DNA of 64,000 nucleotides from Cupriavidus basilensis (GCF_008801925.2 NZ_CP062803.1:1426001-1490000); one strand, 5' to 3'. Positions 17,809-27,942 are shown, counted from the stretch's first letter. A program made the numbers and translations. Notes: generated by a model from the letters alone, not told the origin.

Positions 17809-19017
17809 TTACAGCGAAGCGGGTCCGAATTGCAGCCAGCCCTCCAGCGCCCAGTGATGGAAAGTCTCCATCAGATCCGGCAGATCCGCGCAGGCAGCCA
17901 CTTCTGCGGCGCTCAGGCAGCGCTGGTCCGCCAGCAGGCGCAGCCAGCGCGCCAGCGCCGAAGGCGGCTCGTAAGCTTCGCCATTGATAAAGAAATGGGT
18001 GCGGTCATACAACGCAATCGATCCCGGCGCAAGCACGACGCCGTGAGACAGGGCGAGTTTGTTGTATTTCTTCAGCGTGATTTCGGATATTTCCGCAAAC
18101 TCCACGCTTGGCTTGGGCTCGGAGAGATGCGTGCCCAGAAACTCCGAGACCATGCTACCCGACCAACGGAGGGCACTCAGTTTCTCGGTCACCGCGCGCA
18201 CCATCTGGGCCGGCAGTTGAGCCGGATGTGCCGTTGCCGGCTCACCGGCATCCGCGTAGCGCCCGCTCAAATCCTCGTTGTCCTCGACCGTTTCCGATAG
18301 CCAGGCCAGGAAGTGCCCCGCCAGTTCGCGGTAGGCCGGTGCGCGAAAACCGATCGAATACGTCATGCACTCGCCGTCGGCCACGCCGTCGTGGGCGTAC
18401 TGAGGTGGCAGGTAAAGCATATCGCCGGGCTCCAGCACCCATTCTTCCTCGGCCGTGAAGTCCGCCAGGATCTTGAGCGGCAGGTCCGGGACCAGGTCGA
18501 GCTTGGTCTGGGACGAGATGCGCCAGCGGCGCCGGCCCGATACTTGCAACAGAAAAACGTCGTAGGAATCGAAGTGCGGGCCCACGCCGCCGCCGTCGGT
18601 GGCGTAGCTGACCATCAGGTCGTCCAGGCGCGCATCCGGGACGAAACGGAATTGCCCCAGCAAGTCCGCGGCTGCACTATCGTGGAGGTTAACGCCCTGC
18701 ACCAGCAGCGACCATTGACGGGCTTTCAGAGAGGGCAGGTTATCGGCGGCGAAGGGACCTTGTTCGAGCTTCCAGCGGTTGCGAAAGTGCGACACCAGGC
18801 GCGACTCGACATCGTCACGGTCGGCCAGTTGGAAAAGCGACTCGCGCGATACCGGCGGCACGATTCCCGGTACGGCTTGTCGAATCAGCAGGGGTTTGCG
18901 GTGCCAGATATCGCGCATGAAAGCAGCTGGCGTCATGCCACCCAGGAGGGTGAGCGGCGCGTCAGGATCGACGGGGCCGGGGGGCAAGGCCTGCGCGTAT
19001 AATGCGGAATCGTTCAT
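17809..19017 (-). CDS. Ribosomal oxygenase RoxA-type JmjC cupin protein
   Basis: The protein belongs to the 2-oxoglutarate/Fe(II) cupin oxygenases (RoxA/YcfD), which hydroxylate an arginine of ribosomal protein L16. It has 402 residues. The Fe(II) triad is visible as H-x-D in GPHFDSYDVFLLQ (His148, Asp150) and a distal His in QYAHDG (about 209). The C-terminal winged-helix-like half is present. The start codon is only 11 bases from the divergent slyD start, and no good Shine-Dalgarno sequence is present. Confidence 0.88.
   Translation of the reverse strand: MNDSALYAQALPPGPVDPDAPLTLLGGMTPAAFMRDIWHRKPLLIRQAVPGIVPPVSRESLFQLADRDDVESRLVSHFRNRWKLEQGPFAADNLPSLKARQWSLLVQGVNLHDSAAADLLGQFRFVPDARLDDLMVSYATDGGGVGPHFDSYDVFLLQVSGRRRWRISSQTKLDLVPDLPLKILADFTAEEEWVLEPGDMLYLPPQYAHDGVADGECMTYSIGFRAPAYRELAGHFLAWLSETVEDNEDLSGRYADAGEPATAHPAQLPAQMVRAVTEKLSALRWSGSMVSEFLGTHLSEPKPSVEFAEISEITLKKYNKLALSHGVVLAPGSIALYDRTHFFINGEAYEPPSALARWLRLLADQRCLSAAEVAACADLPDLMETFHHWALEGWLQFGPASL
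18998..19003 (+). promoter_or_regulatory. -10 element for slyD inside the 5' end of the cupin gene
   Basis: A perfect TATAAT on the plus strand lies within the first codons of the divergent oxygenase gene. It would start a slyD message with a leader of about 20 bases, which includes the GGAG at 19018-19021. No clear -35 is seen. Confidence 0.5.
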
Positions 19018-19028
19018 GGAGTCAAGAA

Positions 19029-19562
19029 TTGAAAATCGCTAAGAACACGGTGGTATCCGTGGTGTACAAGCTGTCGGATGCGCAGGGCAATCTGATCGAG
19101 GAGTCGGATGAGCCGATGGTTTACTTGCACGGCGGATATGATGGCACGTTCCCCAAGATCGAGGAAGCGCTCGAAGGCCATGAAGCCGGCTTTGAGACCC
19201 AGTTGCAGCTCGAGCCCGAGGAAGCCTTCGGCGATTACGACGCCGATATGGTCAAGGTAGAGCCGCGCGACCGTTTCCCCGAGCCGCTGGAAGTCGGCAT
19301 GCAGTTCGAAGGCGTGCCTGAGGACGGCGACGACGAAGACTCGATCATCTACACCGTGACCGATGTGGCCGAAGACAAGGTGGTGCTGGATGGCAACCAC
19401 CCGCTGGCCGGCATGGCGCTGCGTTTCTGGCTGCAGGTAGCGGAAGTCCGCGAAGCCACCGGCGACGAAGTACAGCACGGCCACGCGCATGGCGCCTCGG
19501 GCATCGAAGTCGTGGACGAAGATGAGGACGACGAAGGCGACAGCAGCCGCACGCTGCACTGA
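19029..19562 (+). CDS. slyD: FKBP-type peptidyl-prolyl isomerase SlyD
   Basis: SlyD is a cytoplasmic prolyl isomerase/chaperone that can deliver nickel. The 177-residue protein starts at TTG, chosen because GGAG lies seven bases ahead and the family N-terminus (K-I-A-K-N-T-V-V-S) begins there. VYLHGGYDGTFPKIEEALEGHEAG is interrupted here by family-typical variation, and the insert-in-flap segment follows. GNHPLAGMALRFWLQV is the FKBP signature. The C-terminal tail is short, with HGHAHG as a reduced metal-binding site, then acidic. Confidence 0.93.
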   Translation: MKIAKNTVVSVVYKLSDAQGNLIEESDEPMVYLHGGYDGTFPKIEEALEGHEAGFETQLQLEPEEAFGDYDADMVKVEPRDRFPEPLEVGMQFEGVPEDGDDEDSIIYTVTDVAEDKVVLDGNHPLAGMALRFWLQVAEVREATGDEVQHGHAHGASGIEVVDEDEDDEGDSSRTLH

Positions 19563-19603
19563 GTGCGCCACGCGCGCGCGCCCTCGCGGAAGGTCCCACG
19601 AAT

Positions 19604-19628
19604 AAAGCCGGCATCGCCGGCTTTTTCT
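19604..19628 (+). terminator. Intrinsic terminator after slyD
   Basis: AAAGCCGGC (19604-19612) pairs with GCCGGCTTT (19616-19624) over an ATC loop, followed by further T residues. It closes the slyD message ahead of the convergent phosphoesterase gene. Confidence 0.85.
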
Positions 19629-19657
19629 TTGTGCTTGCGGGGTCGGGCTGACGCCAT

Positions 19658-20713
19658 TCATTCCGCCTCGGGGCCATCCTTGAGCGTGACCTCGAACAGA
19701 GACGGCGACCCCGGCGTGATCACCAGTTCGGTGTACTGGCCAGGCGCGCCGCTTGGCAACACCACGCGGGAGACGTTGCGCAGCGTCTTGCCGCTGGCAT
19801 CTTTCAGTGGCGTGTCGATGCCGAAGCCGCCCAAGCCGGTATGCACCAGCAGGACCTGGCCCCGGTAGCGCCCGGCCAGCTCGCGCAACTGGCGCTTGAA
19901 CTCCAGGAAGCCATCGCGCGTGCGCCGGCGCAGGAAGCCATCAAACAGTGATGGCTTGCCACGCTGCTCCCAGCCGTTGCCGAACTGCGGGTCGGCATGC
20001 ATGAGCAGCACGATGCCGGGCAGGTTCTGCTGCTGCGCCAGCGAGAACGCGCGCGCTAGCCATTGGCGGTTGGCCTCGCGGCGATCCTCGAACTCGCCGT
20101 TGCGCCCGCCTTCCGAGCGATAGTGATTGTTGTCGCCCGGCAGGTTCAACCCCACCAGCATGACGCGCCCGGCGTGCCAGCGCACATTTTCCCGATAGCT
20201 GCGAAAGGTAGCCTGTTCGGATTGCCGCATCAGCGGCAGCACCCGCTGGCCTAGCGTGGTATCGGCCGGATAGAACAGCTCGCGCAGGCGGTTCAGCCGC
20301 TCCACCGCATCGAAGCGCCCGTTGGCGGCGCGAGCGCATTCCGCCCAGTCGGTTTCGCCAGGCAGGTAGACGAGCGGCAGCGGCGACTGGTCGAGCAGAC
20401 GCTGGCGAGCGGAAAGCAGGGTGTCGCCGCAGGATTCGGTATCGCCCTTGATGCCGCCCAGATGGACGACAAACTCCAGCCGGCGCGCGGCCAGGAAATC
20501 GAGCAGGCGGGCGGTGCCGGCTTCTGCGGCCGGCCACTGCGGCTGGTCGGCGATCAGGGCCACTCGTGTCGTTTCGGCGGCCGGTGCCGGAACCGGAGCC
20601 CGGGCACGGTTCGCCGCCTGGCCCGGCGGCGCAGGCAGCGCCAGCAGCACGCCCAGCATGGCCAGTCCGGCCAGGCGCTGCCAGCGCTCGCGCACGATCC
20701 CGGTTGGCGTCAT
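19658..20713 (-). CDS. Exported calcineurin-like phosphoesterase homologue with degenerate metal site
   Basis: The 351-residue protein has a signal peptide (about residues 1-33, ending PGQAA) and the outline of a calcineurin-like metallophosphoesterase: [34 protein letters not shown] and LLVHTGLGG. The usual D-x-H and GNHD are altered (ADQ, GETDW), so several metal ligands appear lost and catalysis is doubtful. Its ATG overlaps the mutS stop (ATGA), implying coupling, though the products act in different compartments. Confidence 0.75.
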   Translation of the reverse strand: MTPTGIVRERWQRLAGLAMLGVLLALPAPPGQAANRARAPVPAPAAETTRVALIADQPQWPAAEAGTARLLDFLAARRLEFVVHLGGIKGDTESCGDTLLSARQRLLDQSPLPLVYLPGETDWAECARAANGRFDAVERLNRLRELFYPADTTLGQRVLPLMRQSEQATFRSYRENVRWHAGRVMLVGLNLPGDNNHYRSEGGRNGEFEDRREANRQWLARAFSLAQQQNLPGIVLLMHADPQFGNGWEQRGKPSLFDGFLRRRTRDGFLEFKRQLRELAGRYRGQVLLVHTGLGGFGIDTPLKDASGKTLRNVSRVVLPSGAPGQYTELVITPGSPSLFEVTLKDGPEAE

Positions 20714-23412
20714 GCGGTGGCTACGGCTTCCTTGGCGAGCGCACGCAGCCGATAGAGCGCGTCGAGCGCGTCGCGCGGCGTCAGGCTGTCCGGGTCGAGC
20801 TCGGCCACCGCGTCTAGCAAGGCGGCTTGCTGCACGGAAATCGCGTTGACGGGCCGGTCATTGCCTTCGCCTTCGTTTTGTTCCAGGTCGTCGTTGTCAT
20901 CGTCCGGGGGCGAGGGCGGCGCGGCGAACAGGTCCAGCTGCGGCGTGGGCGTGGCGTCTGCCGACTGTTGCTCCAGCCAGGCGAGGTGCTTGCGCGCGGC
21001 GCGGATCACCGGCTGCGGCACACCCGCCAGCTGCGCCACCTGCAGGCCGTAGCTCTGGCTGGCGGGGCCGTCCTGCACCGCATGCAGGAAGACGATGCCA
21101 TCGCCATGCTCGACCGCGGACAGGTGGACATTGGCTGCCTGCGTGAACTCCTGCGGCAGTTGCGTCAGTTCGAAATAATGGGTGGCGAACAGCGTATGGC
21201 TGCGGTTATGCGCCAGCAGGTGACGCGCGATCGCCCACGCCAGCGCGAGGCCGTCGAAGGTCGACGTGCCACGGCCGATCTCGTCCATCAGGACCAGGCT
21301 GGCCGGCGTGGCGTTGTGCAGGATGCTGGCGGCCTCGGTCATTTCCACCATGAAGGTGGAGCGCCCGCCCGCGAGGTCGTCGGCCGCGCCGATGCGGGTG
21401 AAGATGCGATCGATCGGGCCGATCACCGCGCGCCGCGCCGGTACATAGGCGCCCACGCAAGCCAGCAGCACGATCAGTGCGGTCTGGCGCATGAAGGTCG
21501 ATTTACCGCCCATGTTCGGGCCGGTGATCAGTAGCAGCTTGCGTGCTTCCGTCAACTGGCAATCATTGGCGATGAAGGGCACGGATTCCGCGGCGAGCTG
21601 GCCCTCCACGACCGGATGGCGGCCCTGGGTCAGGTCGATCACGTTCTCCGCGACGCGCTCGGGCTGGGTCCAGTCCAGCGTCTGCGCGCGCTCGGCCAGC
21701 GCCGCGAGGACGTCCAGGCGCGCGAGCGCGCCGGCAACCCGCTGCAACTCGCCGATATGCGGCAGCAACTGCTGGAGCAACGCCTCGTACAGCTGCTTCT
21801 CGCGCACCAGTGCGCGGTCTTGCGCGGACAGGGCCTTGTCCTCGAAGACCTTGAGCTCGGGCGTGATGTAGCGCTCGGCGTTCTTCAGCGTCTGGCGGCG
21901 GCGGTAGTCGTCGGGGACCTTGTCGGCCTGGCCGTTGGTCACCTCGATATAGAAGCCATGCACGCGGTTGTATTCCACGCGCAGGTTGGCGATGCCGGTG
22001 CGGGTGCGCTCGCGGGCTTCCAGGTCGACCAGGAACTGGCCGCAGTTCTCCGAGATATCGCGCAGCTCGTCGAGCGTGGCATCGTAGCCACGGGCGATCA
22101 CGCCGCCGTCGCGGATCACGGTGGCCGGCTCCGGCGCCACCGCGCTGGCCAGCAGGGCATGGCATTCCCAGGGCACCGCCAGCTCCGTCAGCGTCTGGTT
22201 GAGCAACGGCGCGGCATCGTCAGCGCGCAGGCAGGCCTGCACGTCGGGCAGGGCGGCCAGCGTGTCGCGCAGCGAGGACAGGTCGCGCGGGCGCGCATTC
22301 ATCAGGGCCAGGCGTGCGGTAATGCGTTCCACGTCGGACAGCCGGCGCAGCGCCGAGCGCAGCGCGTCGGTGCCCTGGCCGATCAGCGCGCCGATGGCCT
22401 GCTGGCGCGCCTGCGGGATGGCGCTGTCGCGCAGCGGATGGTGCAGCCAGTGGCGCAGCAGGCGGCTGCCCATGGCGGTGGCGCAGGTGTCCAGCAGCGA
22501 GAACAGCGTCGGCGACTCGCCGCCGCGCAGGGTCTCGGTCAGTTCCAGGTTGCGCCGCGTGGCGGTGTCCAGGCCGACGAATTCGGATTCGCGCTCGACC
22601 GTCACGCCCTTCACGTGGCGCAGCGACTGCCCCTGAGTGGAAGCCGCGTAGTTCAGCAGCGCACCGGCCGCGCCGAGCGCTGCACCCAGCCCGGCACAGC
22701 CAAACGGATCGAGGCTGGCCACGCCGAGCTGCTCGCGCAGGCGGCGGGTGCCGGCTTCCTGGTCGAAATGCCATTCCGGCAGCCGCGTACGTGCGCACTC
22801 CAGCGCAGGCAGCTCGATGCCATCGGCATACAGCAGCTCCGCCGGGCGGATCCGCTCCAGTTCGCGGCCGAGCTGCGCCACCTCGCACTCCATCAGGCGC
22901 AGCTCGCCGCTAGCCAGGTTGAGCCAGGCCAGCCCGGTCTTGCTCACGCCGCGGCGCGTGGTTTGCTGGTGCACCGCCATCAGGTAGGTATCGACCTTGT
23001 CCGGCAGCAGTGCCGCGTCGGTCAGCGTGCCCGGCGTGACGATGCGCACCACCTTGCGCTCCACCGGCCCCTTGCTGGTGGCCGGGTCGCCGATCTGCTC
23101 GCAGATCGCCACCGATTCCCCCAGCTTGACCAGCCGCGCGAGGTATTGGTCCACCGAATGGAAAGGGATCCCGGCCATGCGGATCGGCACGCCGTTGGAG
23201 CTGCCGCGCGACGTCAGGGTGATGTCGAGCAGGCGCGAAGCCTTTTCGGCATCGTCGTGGAAGAGCTCGTAGAAGTCGCCCATCCGGTAGAACAGCAAGG
23301 TGTCCGGATGGTCGGCTTTCAGGCCGAGGTACTGCGCCATCATGGGCGTGTGCTTTTCCGCGCTGCCGGCCTTGGGCTCGGTCTTGGCGGACTGTCGGGG
23401 TTCTACGGACAT
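20710..23412 (-). CDS. mutS: DNA mismatch repair protein MutS
   Basis: MutS recognises mismatches and starts methyl-directed repair. The 900-residue protein has the mismatch-stacking Phe motif in [11 protein letters not shown] near residue 40 after a short N-terminal tail, core/lever domains, and a C-terminal ATPase. Walker [10 protein letters not shown] has its lysine at about residue 637, and the later motifs [12 protein letters not shown] and THYFELTQL are present. The tail between the ATPase and C-terminus has an acidic insert ([18 protein letters not shown]). AGAGGA precedes the chosen ATG. Confidence 0.97.
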   Translation of the reverse strand: MSVEPRQSAKTEPKAGSAEKHTPMMAQYLGLKADHPDTLLFYRMGDFYELFHDDAEKASRLLDITLTSRGSSNGVPIRMAGIPFHSVDQYLARLVKLGESVAICEQIGDPATSKGPVERKVVRIVTPGTLTDAALLPDKVDTYLMAVHQQTTRRGVSKTGLAWLNLASGELRLMECEVAQLGRELERIRPAELLYADGIELPALECARTRLPEWHFDQEAGTRRLREQLGVASLDPFGCAGLGAALGAAGALLNYAASTQGQSLRHVKGVTVERESEFVGLDTATRRNLELTETLRGGESPTLFSLLDTCATAMGSRLLRHWLHHPLRDSAIPQARQQAIGALIGQGTDALRSALRRLSDVERITARLALMNARPRDLSSLRDTLAALPDVQACLRADDAAPLLNQTLTELAVPWECHALLASAVAPEPATVIRDGGVIARGYDATLDELRDISENCGQFLVDLEARERTRTGIANLRVEYNRVHGFYIEVTNGQADKVPDDYRRRQTLKNAERYITPELKVFEDKALSAQDRALVREKQLYEALLQQLLPHIGELQRVAGALARLDVLAALAERAQTLDWTQPERVAENVIDLTQGRHPVVEGQLAAESVPFIANDCQLTEARKLLLITGPNMGGKSTFMRQTALIVLLACVGAYVPARRAVIGPIDRIFTRIGAADDLAGGRSTFMVEMTEAASILHNATPASLVLMDEIGRGTSTFDGLALAWAIARHLLAHNRSHTLFATHYFELTQLPQEFTQAANVHLSAVEHGDGIVFLHAVQDGPASQSYGLQVAQLAGVPQPVIRAARKHLAWLEQQSADATPTPQLDLFAAPPSPPDDDNDDLEQNEGEGNDRPVNAISVQQAALLDAVAELDPDSLTPRDALDALYRLRALAKEAVATA

Positions 23413-23849
23413 GCAATCCTCTCGGGCGGCTCTGGCGAAGCCGCCTGTTTTCGGGTACTCCGGCGGCCCGCGGGCCTGGCGCGGCGTGCGCGGCAGGCGC
23501 CGTGGATGGGCGGGCGCGGATAAAACCGGCATTTTACTGCGAGCCGGGCACCGAAGGGGGCAGAAGGGGGCAGGAAGGGTGGATGGCGCGGGAACGGCCG
23601 GGCAGGCCGCCACGGCAGTTTTTCGGCTTTTGCCCGTTGCGGGCCGTGCTGTGCTCAGGTGTCGACATTGCCGCCATGCGCCGCGCCGCAGCCCGTTCGA
23701 CCGTGACGGACGTTTACAAAAAAAATACGCGGCCATCCGTCTCTTTACAGCATCTTTGCGGGATTCGAACTTATATGGAATCGTGATGACCGGCAGATAC
23801 ACGCCGGCGGCGAAACGATCGAGGATCGAAACAACGGAAGGGGTTCGAC
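23413..23849. other. Intergenic gap upstream of mutS and the Usp gene
   Basis: The 437-base stretch holds the mutS and usp leaders in opposite directions. I see an eight-A run at about 23,718-23,725 and purine-rich GGAAGGGG just before the usp start. No further gene or RNA can be supported. Confidence 0.5.
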
Positions 23850-24275
23850 ATGTTAAGAGTTCTGGTACCCGTCAACGGCTCCGCGCACGCGCTGGATGCG
23901 GTGCGTCACGCTGCCTTCATGTTCCGGGACCGATGTGTGTCCGAGGTGGTCCTGCTCAATGTCCAGCCGCCGCTGGAATTTGGCCGCGCCTCGGCCTTTC
24001 ACTCGCTGGCCGCGCTGCGCAAGCTGGAGGAGGCGAGCGGCGAGGCCGCGCTGCGCGATGCACGCAGCATCCTGGACGACGCCGGGGCCAGCTATGTGGC
24101 GCAGATCAAGGTGGGCGACGTGGCGCAGACGATTGCGCAGGCAGCGGCCGCGAACGACTGCGATGCCATCGTGATGGGCACGGCCGGGCGCACGGCGGTT
24201 GGCGCGCTATTGGCTGGCAGGCTGACCAACAAGCTGATACGCATGTCGCGCGTGCCGGTGACGCTGGTCAAGTAG
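23850..24275 (+). CDS. Universal stress protein (UspA family)
   Basis: The 141-residue single-domain protein has the Usp alpha/beta fold: [21 protein letters not shown] at the N-terminus (with Val-Pro-Val-Asn-Gly at the base site) and the ATP-type loop [33 protein letters not shown], which is split over the expected G-x2-G-x9-G positions. It may therefore bind ATP. GGAAGGGG precedes the ATG. It is convergent with the APC permease, only 9 bases apart at the 3' ends. Confidence 0.9.
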   Translation: MLRVLVPVNGSAHALDAVRHAAFMFRDRCVSEVVLLNVQPPLEFGRASAFHSLAALRKLEEASGEAALRDARSILDDAGASYVAQIKVGDVAQTIAQAAAANDCDAIVMGTAGRTAVGALLAGRLTNKLIRMSRVPVTLVK

Positions 24276-24284
24276 GCTGCGCCA

Positions 24285-26252
24285 TCACGCTACGTTCATC
24301 GGCAGCAGCACCATTTGCTTGCCTTGCAGGTGTAGCCGCTCCTGCAACTCGCCGGGCGTCTGGTTATGCAGCCAAGCTGTCAGGAAATTGACGTGCCGGA
24401 AGATCAGCTTGCTGGCAAAGCAGACGCTGTTCGGGTACTCGGCCGTCACCGCATCGACCAGCGTCATGAACTCAAGCACCGGGTTCGTGCCGAATGCCGC
24501 GCGCGAATCGGCCGCCAGGCCGTGGCGCTGGCAATTGGCGACGTAATAGCGCAGTGACTCACCAATCGTCTGTTGAAGGCGGTGCAGCGTTTCCTGGCCC
24601 TCGTAGCTCTGCGCATCGACCTCTCCCACGGCCAGGAAGATCATATTCTTGAAGTGTCCGGGAAACAGGCGCTCGACCCAGAGCAGCGCATGCATGCTGG
24701 CGCCGCGGTGCTTGCCCACCAGGACGATCGCGGTTGGCAGGCTGCGGTCGAGTGGTCGCACGCGGCTCGCATCGACCAGCGGAGGGCTGCCGGCGAAGAG
24801 GGCATCCGCCCGGGCCAGCTCGGCACGCGTTGTCGTGTAATGCCGCTTGATGAAGACACACAGCGCAACCACTAGGCCTGTTACCAGCACGGTCAGCCAG
24901 CCGCCATCGGTGAACTTCTCCACCAGCGTGATCACCAGGACGGTGGCGGTGACCGACAAGCCCAGCAGGGACAGGGCGAAGCGCACGATCCAGCGCGGCT
25001 CGCCGCGATGGCGCCACCAGTAGATGCACAGGCCAAGCAAGGACAGGCTGAAGGTCAGGAAGACATTGATGCTGTACAGCACCACCAGCACCGCGACCTG
25101 GCCGTGCGTCCACAACAGGATCAGCAAGCTGGCCAGGCCCATGACGATGACGCCGTTCTGCCGCACCAGCCGGGCGGAGAGATCGCGGAAATGCCGCGGC
25201 ACCCAGTAGTCCGCCGCCATGTTCGACAGCACCGCCGGGCCGTCCAGGAAGCCGGTCTGCGCGCCCACCAGCAGCAGCCCGGCCTCGGAAGCCAACAGCG
25301 CCGCGAGCAGCGCATGGCGGGACCAGGCCGAGCCGAAGCCAAGATGGTCGATGATGCGGTCGAAGACCACGGCGTTCAGCGTCTTGCCTTCCACCGGCGC
25401 CGCGTTCCACAGCATATACAGCAGGATGATCCCGCCCGCCGTGAAGGCCAGCGAGGTCGCCATGTAGAACATCGTCCACTTGCCGTTCGACACCCGCGGC
25501 TCGGCCAGCATGTTCACGTTGTTCGAGACCGCCTCCAGCCCGGTGTAGGTACCGCCACCCAGCGAGAACGCGCGCATCAGCAGCGCCGCCACTACGATCG
25601 GACCCATCGCCTGGGACATGCCGGAGGCCTCGCCGATGGCATTGGGCACGACTGCGCCGAGATGGTCGCCGTGCGCTGCAACGCCATAGACGATCAGCCC
25701 GAGATGCAAAACCACGAAAGCCAGGAAGATGGGCATCAGCACCAGGATCGACTCCTTCATGCCGCGGAAATTGAGCCCGGTCATCATGATCACGATCACC
25801 AGCTCGGTGGCCAGCTTGAAGGCTTGGGCTTCTACCGGCAGCAGGCTGAAGAACGCGTCGACGCCACTGGCCAGCGACGTCGCGACGGTCAGCACGTAAT
25901 CGACCAGCAACGCCGCGCCCGACACCAGTCCGGGGCGCGGCCCCAGCAAGGCCGTGGCCACGCGGTAGCCGCCGCCGCCGGTGGGGAACAGCTCGATGAC
26001 CTGGTTGTAGCCGACCGCGATGATGAATACCGTGCAGGCGGTGGCCAGGGCAAGGAAGAGCGCCAGCGGCGTATGGGTGCCAAGCGCCAGGAAAGCCTCC
26101 TCAGGCCCATAGCACGAAGAGGAAAGTCCGTCGGCACCTAATCCCACCCAGGCCAGCACCGGCACCACGGCGATCGCGTGGCGGGTTTCCGGGGCGAGCG
26201 GGTCGAGCGGTTTGCCGGCCAGGTGCCTCCACCACTTCGACCATGCCGCCAT
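24285..26252 (-). CDS. APC-superfamily permease with soluble C-terminal domain
   Basis: The ~655-residue membrane protein has about 12 transmembrane segments in the first 470 residues, with APC-type motifs: GLGADGLSSSCYGPEEAF, GGGGYRVATALLG, VDYVLTVATSLASGVDA and GGTYTGLEAVSNN. The last ~170 residues are soluble and begin TAIVLVGKHRGASMHALLWV, an alpha/beta segment reminiscent of Usp-like domains. The substrate is unknown; amino acid or K+ are possible. AGGA lies eight bases before the chosen ATG; another ATG three codons upstream is possible. Confidence 0.85.
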   Translation of the reverse strand: MAAWSKWWRHLAGKPLDPLAPETRHAIAVVPVLAWVGLGADGLSSSCYGPEEAFLALGTHTPLALFLALATACTVFIIAVGYNQVIELFPTGGGGYRVATALLGPRPGLVSGAALLVDYVLTVATSLASGVDAFFSLLPVEAQAFKLATELVIVIMMTGLNFRGMKESILVLMPIFLAFVVLHLGLIVYGVAAHGDHLGAVVPNAIGEASGMSQAMGPIVVAALLMRAFSLGGGTYTGLEAVSNNVNMLAEPRVSNGKWTMFYMATSLAFTAGGIILLYMLWNAAPVEGKTLNAVVFDRIIDHLGFGSAWSRHALLAALLASEAGLLLVGAQTGFLDGPAVLSNMAADYWVPRHFRDLSARLVRQNGVIVMGLASLLILLWTHGQVAVLVVLYSINVFLTFSLSLLGLCIYWWRHRGEPRWIVRFALSLLGLSVTATVLVITLVEKFTDGGWLTVLVTGLVVALCVFIKRHYTTTRAELARADALFAGSPPLVDASRVRPLDRSLPTAIVLVGKHRGASMHALLWVERLFPGHFKNMIFLAVGEVDAQSYEGQETLHRLQQTIGESLRYYVANCQRHGLAADSRAAFGTNPVLEFMTLVDAVTAEYPNSVCFASKLIFRHVNFLTAWLHNQTPGELQERLHLQGKQMVLLPMNVA

Positions 26253-26418
26253 GTTCGCCATCCTGGACGCGATTGCGGCGCAGCGCACGAAAGCGCGGAG
26301 CCGGAAATTGCAGCTTGCGGCGCCTCTACCCGCGCGCCAGCACCGGGAGCTCGGCACTCCCATGGAAGTAATGTAGGCGGCAAGTGGGCCGATTCGCAAG
26401 GACGGGCTTAACGCCGCG

Positions 26419-27894
26419 CTACGGCGCCGGCTCTCGCAGCAGCGCGTCAATCACCTGTGCCAGCCGCGCGATCAGCCCGTCGATGGCGCCGGCCGGTACG
26501 CCCGCGTAGCCGAACACGAAGCCGTTGTATTGCGCCAGCGGCGTGCCGGGCAAGCGGTAGGTGCTCAGCGGCCGCACGATCAGTCCCTGCGCCCGCGCCG
26601 CGCGGGTGACCACGGTATCCGCAAGCGGCAGTTCCAGGCGGGCGGACAGGTGCATGCCGCCAGCGCTGGCCGATACCGTCACGCGGCCGCGCAGGTGCCT
26701 CGCCAGTGCCGCCTCCAGCGCGTCGCGGCGCTGCCCGTAGCGCTGGCGCATGCGGCGCAGGTGGCGGGCGAACTGGCCGCTGTCGATGAAGTCGGCCAGC
26801 GCGATCTGCTCGGCCACATGGCCGCGCCGGGTGATTTCGCCAAGCGTGCCGGCGATGGTCGCGGCCAGGTAGCGCGGCACCACCATGAAGCCCAGGCGCA
26901 GCGCCGGGAACATGGTCTTGCTGAACGTGCCCAGGTAGATCACCGGCGCATCCTCGCTCAGCCCCTGCACGGCCGAGAGCGGCACGCCGCCGCGGCGGAA
27001 CTCGCTGTCGTAGTCGTCCTCGACAATCCAGGCCCCGGCGGCGCTGGCATCTTCGATGAGCTTGAGGCGCCGTTCCAGGCTGAGAATGGAGCCCAGCGGA
27101 TACTGATGGGATGGCGTGATGTAGATCAGCCGGGGCGGCGCGTCGCGCCACTGCTCCGGGCGGGGCGCCAGGCCGTCCGCATCCACCGCCACGGGCTCGA
27201 GCATGAGGCCGGCCGACTGGAAGGCGGCCCGCGCGCCGCCGTAGCCGGGATTCTCGATCCAGGCCGTGTCGCCGGCATCGGCCAGGATGCGCGCGCACAA
27301 GTCCAGGCTGGTCTGCGTGCCATCGGTGATGAAGACCTGGTCCATGTCGCAGCGCACCCCGCGCGAGACCTTCAGGTACTCGGCGATGGCGTGGCGCAGC
27401 GCGGGCTGCCCCTCGACCTTGCCGTAGCCAAGGTGGCGGGGGCCGAGCTGGCGCCAGGCGCGTTCGATGCAGCGCCGCCACGCGGCCAGCGGAAAGCCAT
27501 CGAGGTCGGGCACGCCGGGCACGAACGGCAACAGGTCGTGCATGCCGTCGGCATCGCGCGGCAGCCCGCGCACGCGGCGCGACAACTCGGCGACGCGCTT
27601 GACGGCCCCCTCGCTGTGGCCGGCCCGCGCCAGGCCCACGCGCGCCACCGTGGTGCCGTGCCGCGTCGGCACCACGAAGCCTTCCGCCGCCAGGCTCTCG
27701 TAGGCGTAGATCACGGAGTTGCGTGCCATGCCGAGCTCCGCCGCCAGCGTGCGCGTGGCGATCAGCAGGCTGCCCTGGGCGATTCGCCCGTCGAGGATGG
27801 CGCCGCGCAAGCACTCGTACAAGAGCCGCTGCTGGGTGAGCTTGCGGCCATCGAGCTGGCGCTTGAAGGCCGAGACCAGCAGGCCGTAGTCCAT
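26419..27894 (-). CDS. MocR/PdxR-family transcription regulator
   Basis: The 491-residue protein fuses an N-terminal GntR winged helix (about residues 10-85, with LAAELGMARNSVIYAYESLAAEG as recognition region) to a class I aminotransferase fold. PLP-site motifs are visible: DGTQTSLDL, ENPGYGG, EDDYDSEFR and the Schiff-base lysine in LGTFSKTMFPALRLG (about Lys326). Relatives PdxR and GabR sense PLP or its adducts. The gene is divergent from an FMN-split-barrel protein that it may control. Confidence 0.9.
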   Translation of the reverse strand: MDYGLLVSAFKRQLDGRKLTQQRLLYECLRGAILDGRIAQGSLLIATRTLAAELGMARNSVIYAYESLAAEGFVVPTRHGTTVARVGLARAGHSEGAVKRVAELSRRVRGLPRDADGMHDLLPFVPGVPDLDGFPLAAWRRCIERAWRQLGPRHLGYGKVEGQPALRHAIAEYLKVSRGVRCDMDQVFITDGTQTSLDLCARILADAGDTAWIENPGYGGARAAFQSAGLMLEPVAVDADGLAPRPEQWRDAPPRLIYITPSHQYPLGSILSLERRLKLIEDASAAGAWIVEDDYDSEFRRGGVPLSAVQGLSEDAPVIYLGTFSKTMFPALRLGFMVVPRYLAATIAGTLGEITRRGHVAEQIALADFIDSGQFARHLRRMRQRYGQRRDALEAALARHLRGRVTVSASAGGMHLSARLELPLADTVVTRAARAQGLIVRPLSTYRLPGTPLAQYNGFVFGYAGVPAGAIDGLIARLAQVIDALLREPAP

Positions 27895-27906
27895 GTCGTC
27901 GCTTCC

Positions 27907-27942
27907 GTGGTTTTTGTGGATTCTGTGGTTTCCGTGGTTCTA
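27907..27942. repeat. Four 9-bp tandem repeats, GTGGNTTNN
   Basis: GTGG recurs at 27907, 27916, 27925 and 27934, each followed by a five-base T-rich tail (GTGGTTTTT, GTGGATTCT, GTGGTTTCC, GTGGTTCTA). The array begins 12 bases upstream of the MocR-type regulator's start, in the divergent promoter region. MocR-family operators are often direct repeats, but a simple microsatellite is also possible. Confidence 0.6.

Noticed and set aside
20710..23802. Longer MutS start at 23,802
   Set aside because: Extra 130 residues are Pro/Arg/Cys-rich without similarity; AGAGGA and family N-terminus support 23,412.
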